Below, one piece after another: positions 36,283 to 55,990 of a DNA stretch of 64,000 nucleotides. Source of the stretch: Macropodus opercularis (Eukaryota > Chordata > Actinopteri > Anabantiformes > Osphronemidae); contig CM061109.1 of assembly GCA_030770545.1 (NCBI GenBank), positions 12,446,001 to 12,510,000 on the forward strand, in the 5' to 3' direction. Position numbers and translations under genes: made by a program. The notes under the pieces were generated by a model. The model was not told where the DNA came from, searched no databases, and worked only from the letters and a program-made list of their open reading frames with translations. The number at the start of each line of letters is the position of its first letter. The first letter of the stretch is position 1.

Positions 36283-37755
36283 ATGGCGGCAGTGGCTGTA
36301 CTGCGGAATGAAACACTTCAGGCTTTTCTCCAGGTTTGTGCGCAACTTTCTGTTTACTTTAATAACTTGTAAACTTGCTCATCCGCGTTATTTTATGTCG
36401 TATTATGAGTCTTATGAGATGCACTAAAGATAAACGTCGAGATGCTTTTATAGTCCAGTGTCATATAATTTAATTAGTCTACTAAAGCTGATTGCGTGTT
36501 AATGATTCCTTCTGGCACATAAATCCAACTTTATTCCGACTGATGCACTGATTTAGTGCGGGTGGAACGTAAGGGGCTGAATAAATGTCGAATGAGTAAA
36601 AAGCCCGTAGTTCGTGTTTTACCTCGTAAATTGTTTTCAGTTCTGATCGTAACGTAGAAATGTGTCTCGGTTCTCCAGGATCGCACTCCAAACTCTTCTC
36701 CAGAGAACTGTAAGCACTCTCCGCTGGCTCTCCTGGCTGCCACTTGTAACCGAATCGGGCATCACCACGGATCAAACCACACAGATTTCCTCCAGGTCCC
36801 TTACGACCCAACTCTGGGATCCCCTTCGCGTTTATTTCACCCGTGGACTAACGAAGGGAACCCACCGAGCAGCCTGGCCAGCAACTCCACTTTCGGACTA
36901 TCTTCCAAGCCCCAGCTGCCTGCGCACATCCAGAGCTCCTTCAGCTCCCACCACGAACTGCCCCTCACCCCTCCGGCGGACCCCTCGTACCCCTATGACT
37001 TCTCCCCTGTCAAGATGTTACCTTGCTCCATGCAGTCTCTGCAGTCCAGCTGCCCTCCCACCTACGTCCCCGCAGTCAGCTACGCAGCTCCGGCTCCCAT
37101 TCCGCCCGCAATGCCAAGTTTTGTCACGGGACCTTCCGGCCTTGTGCACCAGCAGCAGAGACAGTTGTCCCCAAACCCTGGAGAGGATATTCCGTGGTGG
37201 AGCCTCCAGCAAGGGAACCACGTAAGCCACTCGTCCTCCCTCGGTCCCCATCGCTTCCAGCTGCAGAGAGGCTTGGTTCTGGGACATACGGACTTTGCGC
37301 AGTACCAGACGCAGATCGCCGCTCTGCTTCACACCAAGTCCCCTCTCGCAACGGCGCGGCGGTGCAGGAGGTGCAGGTGTCCGAACTGTCAGTCCTCCAC
37401 GTCCAGCGACGAGCCTGGGAAGAAGAAGCAGCACATCTGTCACATACCGGGCTGCGGGAAAGTTTATGGGAAAACCTCGCACCTCAAAGCGCACCTGCGC
37501 TGGCACTCTGGGGAGCGGCCGTTTGTGTGCAACTGGCTGTTCTGTGGCAAGAGCTTCACCAGGTCGGACGAGCTGCAGAGACACCTGAGGACTCACACGG
37601 GGGAGAAGCGCTTTGTTTGTCCGGACTGCTGCAAGAGGTTCATGAGGAGCGACCACCTGGCGAAACACGTCAAAACGCACCAGAACAAAAAGAGCAAGTG
37701 CCACGACAAGACTCTCGATCATGTCAAAAGGGAAGATACGAGGAGTGCGTTGTAA
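36283..37755 (+). CDS. sp5: Transcription factor Sp5 (Sp/KLF family zinc finger)
   Basis: Two coding exons: 36283-36333 (MAAVAVLRNETLQAFLQ) and 36679-37755 (stop TAA), 375 aa against about 398 in human. The 345-bp intron has GT-AG ends. Seen: the conserved Sp5 N-terminus; an Sp box SPLALLAATC at residues 31-40; an ELPLTPPADPSYPYDFSPVK block; a Buttonhead box RRCRRCRCPNC around 244-254; and three C2H2 zinc fingers at about 271-293, 301-323 and 331-351 with TGEK-type linkers. Finger contacts (KTSHLKAH, RSDELQRH, RSDHLAKH) are those of GC-box binders. Sp5 is a nuclear repressor-type effector of Wnt signalling. Residue 335, usually Gly, is Cys here. The exon 2 antisense strand is open for 250 codons, an artefact of composition. 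Fish often have a second, sp5-like paralogue, so the a/l suffix is not decided. Confidence 0.96.
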
Positions 37756-38205
37756 CACCTGGTCGTTCAAAGCGTAGAAATCACTCTAGTGCAATACAGT
37801 CAGTCCTACATTAGTTACCGAGCACAGTGAGCTGCCTTCTTTAGGGGGTTCTGTTCAATTTGATGGTTGATTTCTCACATCTCGACAATAGTTTCTGACA
37901 TCGCTGGTCTGTGTAACACATTTCCGTGTGTATGTATATATACAAAGTTTTGTAAGTTAATTTGGGACCATGGAGAAGTTCTAGGTCATGAGTTTGAATT
38001 CACTGTCTATATCATATCAAGGAAGACAAGTTTTCAACTTGTGTTTTGATCATTGTCTTCGGTGGAAGATTTCACTCCCCTGTAAATTCTATTTTTAATA
38101 GCTTTTGTTGAATGAAAGTGTCCGTTCTTTGCTCCTTATGGGGTGTTTTTAAGCATGCTCTTGGAAAGATCTGCTAATGTTGATATGACCAAAATACTGT
38201 GTGAG

Positions 38206-38211
38206 AATAAA
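38206..38211 (+). terminator. sp5: sp5 polyadenylation signal
   Basis: AATAAA about 450 bp after the sp5 stop codon, in AT-rich sequence suited to a 3' UTR end. The 3' UTR would be 37756 to about 38230. Confidence 0.6.
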
Positions 38212-41200
38212 GATTATAACATTTTCCTCATCTCAGAAGAATTCATTCAATCTCCCTCAGTTTTATGAGCGGCGAGACTGTCAGGGTTCGTGGGTGTGGA
38301 GAAGTTTCACCTGGCAAAAATATGTTTGTGCTTCATAAACTGTTGTCAAAGTTTTACAACATTAAACTTCACTTATACAATTACCAAATTTTTTTTTGTT
38401 GAGTACGTTTTAAAAGTCGGTACCTTGTGTTGTCGCTTGCAGCAGAAATGTGCTTATCTTCAGTTCTCAGCTGTTGTCTGCTTTGTAAAATTTACTCTAG
38501 TCTGCTCTGTTGTTTTGAAGAAGCTTTAACGTAAACAAGTCATATTTTAGCAACAGGGTGAAGGAAATGTTTTTAAAAATCTGAACTATAATTGGGAAAT
38601 GTAGCCTGATGCATCACAACAAATTAGAGTAAAAGCTGACAGAGTAGCTTATCCTTGGTAGACCTGAGCGCCTCAACAATGCGTTTAGCTGCTGTTATTC
38701 TGATAAATATAACTGCATTAAAGCCCACAAGTACCTTTTCATTGTGGCCATGACTTCAGGGAGTTTTTCTGAAATCGTGATAGGGACAAAAATACAATTT
38801 TTGTGAGAATAACATTTTTGGTAGCATTAAAAACACCTGCAGCAACGCTCTTAATTTGTTAACAGGGGGGTGGGTTTGTTTAGTGTCTCGTTTTCTGTGT
38901 GTTCCATTTACCTCTGAGGACGTAGCAGTGACACCGTAGGCTGAGATGAGACCCATTAGCAGAGAAATGTTACTGGATTGGTGTTAGATGCAGGATGTGC
39001 ACAGAGTTTAATGGGTTTTCTTTTTTGAAAGGAGTTTCCCAGAGCTTAATGCGGCGCAGTTGCAGCGTTTCAGCCTAAATGAATTGGTTAAAGTCTCTGT
39101 CTTTGTCTGATCCACAGAGTGGAAACATGATTGCATCTATGACATGGTGACATGTACATTTATAGCAGTTTACCGTGAGTTGCCTTGCTCACTGGCACTT
39201 CAATAATGGATTTGTGTGTTTGTATGTGCCGCTGCTGCAGTGTGGAATGTTTGAACTGTCAAGCTGACCTGCACTCAGACTTTCCCAAGGTGCCTGCGAT
39301 TATTAAGTGTTGACGCAAAACAAAAACTACCTTGGATTTCTTTACAATAACTTACTAATCAATACAAAACAGTTGATGAGCTCTTTAGCAGGTAGGAGAC
39401 CTGACTGGCCAGCAGCGGGTATCATCGCTGCCTGTCAGCACTCACACTGTTCTGTCACTTTTCCATCCGTCTCCTGTGGCATCACTGACAGTGTCAGCGA
39501 GAGGAGAGAAGCTGCCATTCATCTGTCATTTTGTGCCTCAACAGCGCCCCCCTTTGTGAGATGATCAAATATTATCCAGAGTCTAAGTCTAAGGACTCAT
39601 TAGTGAAGTCCCGTACAAAGTCTTTCTATCCTTCATGTGTTATATGTGGTCCTATACATTTTTCTGGGGAGTTACAGATGCAGCTGAGAAGAATTAATGT
39701 GCAGCTCAACAAAAAAGCATAAACAAAAGCTCTACACAAAAGTGATTTTGTAGAATTAAAAGCTGCCAAAGGGATCTCAGGCTAAGTGAAGAGCAGCACA
39801 CCAACATCTGGTAGGAATCATCTGTTCACATCACTCAGTCTTTATCTATATCGTCCCTGTGACAATAACTAATTAAAAGTAATTAATAATTAATAACGCT
39901 TATCTGTTAGGTCACTAATGCTAGTGTTGTGTTCACTTGTTATGGTAAAGAGTTTATTTAAGTGATTCATAAATAGCATTGGATGAGGTTCATATATTAC
40001 TGACCAACATATTTAACACATGACATAAAGATTTGATCTAGTACAGTCACAATGTTTACAGTGAATTAATGAACGCAAATGACATCATATTCAAAACCCG
40101 CTGCCGGCGTGTGTGAGGCGGTTGACTGTAGTTTTACCAAACCCTAAGAACGAACAGTCTGCGCAAATATGAACATGTATTTATCACAAAAGAGGAAAAC
40201 CCTCAGTATGACACGAGATTTGACCATTTGAACTGTGAAGCCTTTATCCAAATTTTCTGATCCTATTATGACGACGCCTGTAGACGGTGGCGCTGAATGC
40301 AGGCAGGCTGGCTCCTCACAAAGACATTGTTATAGGCTCTCATTTGGCTTCATTGTTCAGGAGACCGCAAGACATTACTATTCATAAGAAAGCATGCTGT
40401 CACAAAAACAAATGGAAGGTTTAAGAACTGTGAAATTTATTAGAGGAAGAACTACTAAATATTTATTCTTCACTATGGTTGACAAAAAACCATTTGCATT
40501 GTATAAAAACACATTATTATAGCTGTGATAATTATTTCTCATTCAGGGTATTAATTCAATTCATTTTTACAGCTATTATTGCCATTTTGTGAGTTCATTT
40601 ATAAAGAGCACCCAATTCCACATCCACTGATGAACACAGGACCACAGGGGGCGGCTCCAAGCTCTGAAGGCTGTCTAGTAAGTGCGTCTTTTTTTTATTA
40701 AGCTGTTTCTGTTTCTTTCACATTTGGGCTGACGATGCATTTCTAAACCTTTAACAAGCAACATAGTGCTATTATACATAACACTGAAATGTCCGCTACA
40801 GTGCTGCGGTACAGTGTGTGATGTAGTTTGTATGTTTAGACTTTCCAGTGAACAGTTCAATAATTCATTCAGCAATGACTCTTCACAGACACATCAACTA
40901 CCATGACTGACTTGTAGTGGCATGAATCAAATCCCTGATGTCAACAACTGTGCTGCCTGAGACTTTGCAGCTGATGTCACATTCACTAAAGTAAGTGAAA
41001 AATATCTGTGAGTGTTTGATATAATAATCCTGATGCTATGGCTGAAGCCAGAACCATCCCGATCTGCTTTCTGATGCTTCTTTAGCAACATTAATCATAT
41101 GGTTTCATTCTTGTGCCGTGATGTGGTTCGATCAGTTTTAACAGGCAGCCCATCAGCTACTGTATCATCAGGTCAAATGTTGCTGAATTATAATCCTGTG

Positions 41201-44200
41201 TGCACAAAAGAATTCAAACCCACAGAAACTATTTTATATCAACTACCCAACACTGAATATTTGAATTTTCCATATTGCAGAGAAATATGTTTTTATGTGT
41301 GATAAATATTGTTAATGAGAGGCTACACGCAAAGCGAAAGACAACAGTAGTGGGAACAGAGCCTCAAATCCACCTTGTTTTGGTTCTTAAATATGTAGGT
41401 TATCATGGCTTCAAGATATGAGGCTTGATTAGTTCATCACAGACGTGTCAAGTTGTGGACTTGAGTTTTTTTTGGCGCATATAAAAACTGAGCTTCAGCC
41501 TGACGCTGAATTTAGTGAATCACCAGTAGCTTTTAGCCGTAGAGCTCCCCTCACTGGTGACAGAGTTGTCAGCTTAGCTGGGATTTTGCAGAGAGTCACT
41601 TGATCTTAAAACGTATGTCGGAAACCACAGAAACATCTTATGTGATAACTGTAATATGTGGCTGCTTTGCTGAGCCGGAGCTAGTCAGATAATCAGAAAT
41701 CAAACGCTGGCCACTTGCTGCAGCACATTGAAGATACTTTGAGCACTGGTGTTGGAATAAAGTGAAGGAACTGTAGCGACATTAAACATCAGAGCTCAGT
41801 GTCTCTGTGGTAAGAACGAGACTCATTCAAAAACAATAACTCTCCCATTGAAGTGTGAGACACGACCTCATAATAAATCTCATCTCACTAACAAAGCACA
41901 ACAGAAGAAGTGAAAGGAAACCTAATCCCTGTTGTTCCTTATTATATTTAATGCACATTTACTTTAAACAAGTCATTGCTTTATCAGAATTCAAAAGAAT
42001 TATTTTCGTTGTTGAACAATTCTTCTGATTGTAACTAACCATTTTGAGTAATTTACATATTTATGAGAAAATTAAAGGATTGTACTTAGTGCACAGTTTA
42101 ATTGGCTTTTAAGGAAAAAGTGGGTATTAGGTATTTAAACCATGAAAATGTGTTAAATTGGATTTTAACTTTGACTTGTTCTATCTAGACATATAAAAGT
42201 GTGCTGATAAAAGGGAAATTTCATGCCAGTTCTGATTAAAATGGTAACTTTTGAATGGAGATTTATGTGAAGAGGGTCAGACAGAGTTAGAGTCACGCTG
42301 GGCCCCATGTTTTATACATCAGTACACAGTGATTAAAGTGTAATTAGGATGATGACTTTCTTTATAGCTGATTTCCATCTCTTTATTGAATACATAAATA
42401 TGTTTAGATGCCGATAAGCTTTTTACATTGCTTCACAGTGCACTTCCAGTAAAATGACGCAGGGCAAACGCTTGAATCCGTTGCTCCCCATGGAGGCGTT
42501 TCTGTCCCCTGCAGGATCCAACACTGTTTACATTCTGTCCTTGACCCTCATTGGCTTAAACCTATTAAGAACTTCTGTGTCCGTGGACGAAAAGTGACGA
42601 AGGATGATTCATGTTTTTTAAATAAATGTAAACTTTATCGCTTATGATAACAATCAAGTGTTGTTATGTTACCTAATCGTCTTTACGACAACTTAAAAAC
42701 AAACATTTGCTTTGATAGTTTTAAAATGATGACACAAAGGTCATGTCAGTTTCAACTCATTTAACGCTTTGACCAAACGATTGATACCACATATCTGTAC
42801 AGTAATTATGAAGATACACACGGCAGCTTGTTATAAAGAAAATATCGGCATTAAAACATTTTGCCCGTGTACAAATTGTACTTGATGTACTAGACCAGCG
42901 TAGTCAGGTTTTTATGGATAGCCATCACTAAACTGTCAGTTCCATGTGTGCACAGCTTCTGTGTTGCAGCTGCGGCCTGTGTTTGTCTACTTGAGCAAAC
43001 ATCGTTTGGAAGCTCAGCTCACTGAAACCTCTGGCCTAACACTCTACACTTAGTAGTCAAGTAATGTAAACGCATCCTGACGAAGACGCGCATTTGTGAA
43101 AGCAGTTCCTCAGTAATTCTGCTTGAGGATGATTGGCCAGTGTTCATAGTGACTTCAGGTAATTATAGAACAGCAGAGAGCATTAAAGTTGCCTTTTTAC
43201 AGGTTGCATCATATTTACTCTGTTTTAGCGCCTCCTACAGCCGAAATATCACATTTTCTCTCATTATTCTGAGATCCATGCCACATGTTGGCCTCTGTCT
43301 GGCCCTGCCCTCAAACCCAGTCCAGCAGCAGCAGTAATCTGTTATTTTCATTCTTCTAGATTAATATTTCAGTAAGTGTTTAATGAATGTGTGCAGAGCC
43401 CTTTTCAGTCAACAAAAGATGAAAAGTTTGTGAGACTCTGGGGACTCCGGCGAGACACCGTGTGACAGCTGAGAGACAGTCACTGACAGCTGCAGATGCA
43501 CAGAGCAACATGCAGAGGAGCTTCACGTGACGTCTGTTGTTGGTTTTTTTTCAGTTGGCTAATTGTCAGCTGGCATTTCAGAGCAGCTCGACGTGTTAAA
43601 ATGAAATAATCACTGTCGCAAATAGAGAAGCAGGGTGAACCTGACTCCCCCTCCGCTGCCTCTCGCTCTCTCACGCCCCCTCCTGTGGACAGCCTCCCAC
43701 AGCTGCTGGTCACAGCAAACCCCACCTCCGGTCTCCCTATGCTTTTCTATGTTTTGTTGCATCTTCACGTCCCTTCAGGGTAGTTCTCGTATGTCTACTT
43801 TGGTGATGTTTGCTGGACTTTCCTCACTCCAGGAGAAACGCATTTGTTTTGATTAGTAGCCTTTTGGTTCTACAGAACACTGTAGGTTCTACACTTTGGT
43901 TAATCCAATCAGGCAAGCAGACAAATATCTGGAGCCCAGATTGTCAACTATGCAGCTATAGTTTATACTTGTTCAGTGTAAAAGACACACACACACACAC
44001 CCCCACACACACACACACATACACATTAAAAATTGTCTTCAAGGACAATTTCTTAAAATTACAAGTCACATGCCCTGATTGAAGTTATTGTTCCCAATAA
44101 TCATCCTTCTGTCCGGAGCAGCTTTCTCTACAAAATTCCCTCTTGTGTTAGTGTTTCCTGTGGTGTCAGTGTGGCAACACAGAGGGAATTGTGCACTAAA

Positions 44201-45190
44201 AATATAAGCTTTTGAAGATTCCCACGTGCTTTGATGAACTCAGGCTGTTTAAGTCGCATCATGTTCAACTGAACCTTAACTATTTTAATTTGTGACCTTA
44301 GGACGGATGGAAATCTGCCCTTTGACTAAAACACTGGCGCATTCATCAGGATGTGAACTGTCCCAAGAAAAAGAACATTATTATTTGTTTCTCACAGAAA
44401 TAGAGCCGTCACTCACATCTCTTCATGATCTCTTCAAGGTCAGCATGAATAAGAGGAGTAATTTACAGCTGCGAGCCCTTTTCTTTCCTTTTATCCTTTC
44501 ATCTCTTTTCTTATTTGTTATTTAATATTGCGCTTAGGTCACCTTTTTAAAGAAACATCTTAATCCCGTGTGTTCAAACCAGGTGCGGACTTATCTCCTT
44601 TCACGTCTTTGCTGGCTATTTGTGTCCACTCATGTCCCTGAGCAGGCGTCTCGTTCTGTGCTCCAGATTAATCTCTGGGTTTATAATTAGCTTCATGAAG
44701 TATTTCTGGAATGGCCCATTTGTGCGCTACGCGCCTGCAGGAAGCCATTCTTGGTTTCTCACTGCCACCTTGTGGCTTTTGGCTTTTCTTCGTCTGGATG
44801 TGTCATAATGTCGTTGGTACATCTTCACCATTCAGCGCCAATCTGTCAGTACACAAAGTGGGAAAATAAGATGACGGTAGGTGACAGGAGCAGGTTTCAC
44901 ATTCAGTGACAAGTGGCGTAAACGCGTTTGTTGATGATCCTAGTTTATGTTTATGAGAGAAAAACATTCATTTCTGTAACTGAATAATAAATTAATAAAA
45001 AACAATAAGGGCGCATTTAGGTCGATGGCTGAGCCGCTTTCTTTCCTGTTGTCCTCTTGTGTTTTTCCACAAGAACAAAAACCGCTGGTGTCTCCCCCTC
45101 CCCCTTCTACGCTGGTCCCTCCTCACGTAATGTTTCGCTCATAGCATCAAACTTCAAGTCCATGTTCGTGACCGGGATTCAAAGCAGAGC
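38212..45190. other. Intergenic region between sp5 and gad1, no gene seen
   Basis: About 7 kb of AT-rich DNA with no recognisable coding exon. Human carries ERICH2 in this interval; nothing like it was recognised here. A CA-repeat tract lies at 43985-44026. The last few hundred bases are probably gad1 promoter. Confidence 0.7.
43985..44026. repeat. (CA)n microsatellite with a C-run interruption
   Basis: CA dinucleotides interrupted by CCCC at 44001-44004, then CA again. Confidence 0.9.
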
Positions 45191-45196
45191 TATATA
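45191..45196 (+). promoter_or_regulatory. gad1: Candidate TATA box of gad1
   Basis: TATATA in the context GAGCTATATAGATCC, about 1.2 kb before the coding start and 395 bp before the first good splice donor. Transcription would start near 45220, in GC-richer sequence. Confidence 0.45.
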
Positions 45197-45219
45197 GATC
45201 CGGAGACAATCAGCACTTC

Positions 45220-45590
45220 CAAAAAGTCCCACTTCGACGCCGGAAAGCGGCGCCATTCAGCGTCAAACCCGCAGACCGCCTGCGGACGGGTCTGCTCCAC
45301 AAATATGCGGGTGGAGGCAGCGCCTGGTGCGAGTCGTCGGTGCGTAATGACACCACACAAACAAGGCTTGTTTTAATTATCAACATCATACTTCAACAAA
45401 CGCAAGGTCACCTTGATGTGGATCTAGTGCAGAACTGAAGCTCGGGCTTTATTTCTCCTTCCGCTGCTTGGAGTCTACCAAAGAGCGACAGTGTCCCCTC
45501 AGGACTTCAGCTGGTGCTAAATTCACTTTAGTTTCTTTCTTCTTTCTTTGGACGGCGCCTGTTCACTTGGATTTCGCCAACACAATCACG
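45220..45590 (+). other. gad1: Probable 5' non-coding exon of gad1
   Basis: The segment after the TATA box ends at a near-perfect donor (ACG followed by GTAAGT at 45591). A matching acceptor, TCGTCTACAG, ends at 46194, so the second exon would be 46195-46464 with the start codon inside. The 5' end is estimated from the TATA box. Confidence 0.45.
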
Positions 45591-46388
45591 GTAAGTGGCT
45601 TTTCCATGTGTGCGGGTCTAAGCTTCAAGAGAAATTCAAGGCGCTGTTCGTTATAGTCACTGGAGATGCTCTAACAGGTGTTTTATTAAGGTTAGCTGCC
45701 TGCGAAATAACCGGTTCTTGGCCTGTAATGTGATTTAAATGTGCGCAGAGGCATGTAGTCCGAATTAAAATCGTGATTTCGCCTGTTTTCTAACCGGTTG
45801 GTGTTGTTTGTAGAAGGATTTCGTCATTTTGTGTCTCACCTGCACACATCCACATCAGTGCCATCCTCACCTTGAACTGATACGAGGCCATTTATTTCAT
45901 TTGTTCGCATCTCTACACATGGCCTTGCTACAACACAAACGTTTATGTTTATTTACAGGATCTGAAAACTATATTTTAATTGCACAATTAAATGTTTGCT
46001 ATTTATTATAAGGGTGACACACATCGAGCTCCCCGACGCTTATTACCATCCATCCTGAGCAATATGAAGATGTGCTGCTAAAATAATACATCAGTTATGA
46101 CCGAACCCAGTGTTTACTCTTATTATTTCTATTCTTATTATTGTCCCTTCTAAATGTCAACTTGTAAGACAGACCGTGTCCTTGTCGTCTACAGGTCTGT
46201 CACCAAGTTCAGCATCTCTTTTGTGTTAAAGAGCAATAAGGCATATTTCTAGAACGGCACAGTCACTAATAGGTGCATCTCGCCAATGAATTGCTTTTCA
46301 TCTCGGATGTTATAAAAAAAAAGGTTATGGGGGGGAAAAAAGGGAAAAAGTGTTTGAGCAGAGTACTTTGGCACAGGGTCTGGGAGTG

Positions 46389-54632
<8,244 letters not shown>

Positions 54633-55990
54633 AAACCACCGTATTGTACTTTTTTTTTTTTAATACATTAGTCTTTTTCAACTAGAGCCTTTAGCTTGGC
54701 TTGATGCACCCCAGTCTCATAAAGACTGAAAGGGTTTTGCTCACAGGTGTTTTCTTGCAATGCGCAACAGATAATAATGTCTGTCTCTTCTCCGTCTCTT
54801 CTGCTTCGAGCAGCGATGTCATGTTTAGAATGTTTGCACACCAGTTTACCTGAGTAGAAAAGCCAGAACCACAGGAACTGGTTCACTTGTTCAACTACAT
54901 GCTACTGTAACTTAGATAATATTAAACTGTTTAACACAAAACGTGATAAACCATAAAGCAGCTAAAAATGTCGTTTTACTGCTGTCCATAAAAATCAGCA
55001 TCAGAAAGCGGTGACATTATAATTTTTTGTAAGTAACAGAGCACAATGTATTGAACCATAAAGTCTTAAGCGGTATTAATGTGAAGTGTATACGGTATGT
55101 GATGTACTGGTTGTCGGTGCTCTGTGTCATCCATGAAAGTGCACCATCACATCGTACGCTAGCTCTTATTTACCTTTGATATTACATACGTGGAAAAATG
55201 TAACACAAGTGACAAGTCCTATACTTGACTGCTGTGTTTTAGACATCTTTGTGTAGATTGTGAATAGTATTGTTACATTGCCTTTGTGCCGAATGTGTCC
55301 TCGTTGTACAGTGGGAAACATACTAATAGAGTTAATAATCCCTTTATATATATTGACAGCTGTGAATAGATGACCCGCTTTTCTGTTCCATTTGTAATGT
55401 ATCTTCATTCAGATTTGAAACTCTGCTGTATTATATCACCGTGCTTTTGAATAACATTGAAATCTTTTAGTGTTGTCGTGAGCCAAAGAAGGGTTCAGTT
55501 GCATTCATGAACGTACCCTGACTGTCCCTTACGGTGGATTCGGATGTTTGTAACTTACCACCTTTAACTTGTGCAATCTGTTGTGTAACGGTGCAACACC
55601 ATTGTGATTCACGGACTGAATGTGGCAGGGTTTACTGGCAGTGCGGCTGCTACTGCCGGTGCTTCGTTACTGATGAAAAAGCACAATGCTAAACCATGAC
55701 CATGGGGCAGCTTTTATTCTAGGGACTTATGATTGTCTGTATTATAATGTGCTAAAGTATAATATGCAAGCATAGACACTTTTCTAGTGAGACGAGTGAT
55801 GTGATCAATACGAATGTTTGCCTGTATAACAAAATGCACATTTGATTTGCTGAACAGTTGTACATTACTTTAGTGGGAAGACATGTCCCTTGTTAAATTC
55901 AGTGTAGGCACTTTAACTTCGTAACTTCATTTGCAGAGTACTACTGTTGTATCCACAGCAACAATAAAGACATGAGCTGTAGAACATCTG
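54633..55990 (+). other. gad1: gad1 3' UTR
   Basis: AT-rich, non-coding sequence from the stop codon to just past the AATAAA at 55963-55968 (context CAACAATAAAGACATGAG). A second AATAAA-like site follows near 56010. Length of about 1.35 kb is reasonable for a neuronal mRNA. The end point is predicted. Confidence 0.6.
55963..55968 (+). terminator. gad1: Candidate gad1 polyadenylation signal
   Basis: AATAAA about 1.33 kb after the gad1 stop codon. Confidence 0.55.

Noticed and set aside
37018..37770. 250-codon open frame antisense to sp5
   Set aside because: It mirrors the GC-rich zinc-finger exon; no protein features, and the sense strand is a clear conserved gene.
37023..37814. 263-codon frame overlapping sp5 in another + frame
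   Set aside because: Shadow of the sp5 coding frame with no domain of its own; the true frame encodes the Sp box and three zinc fingers.
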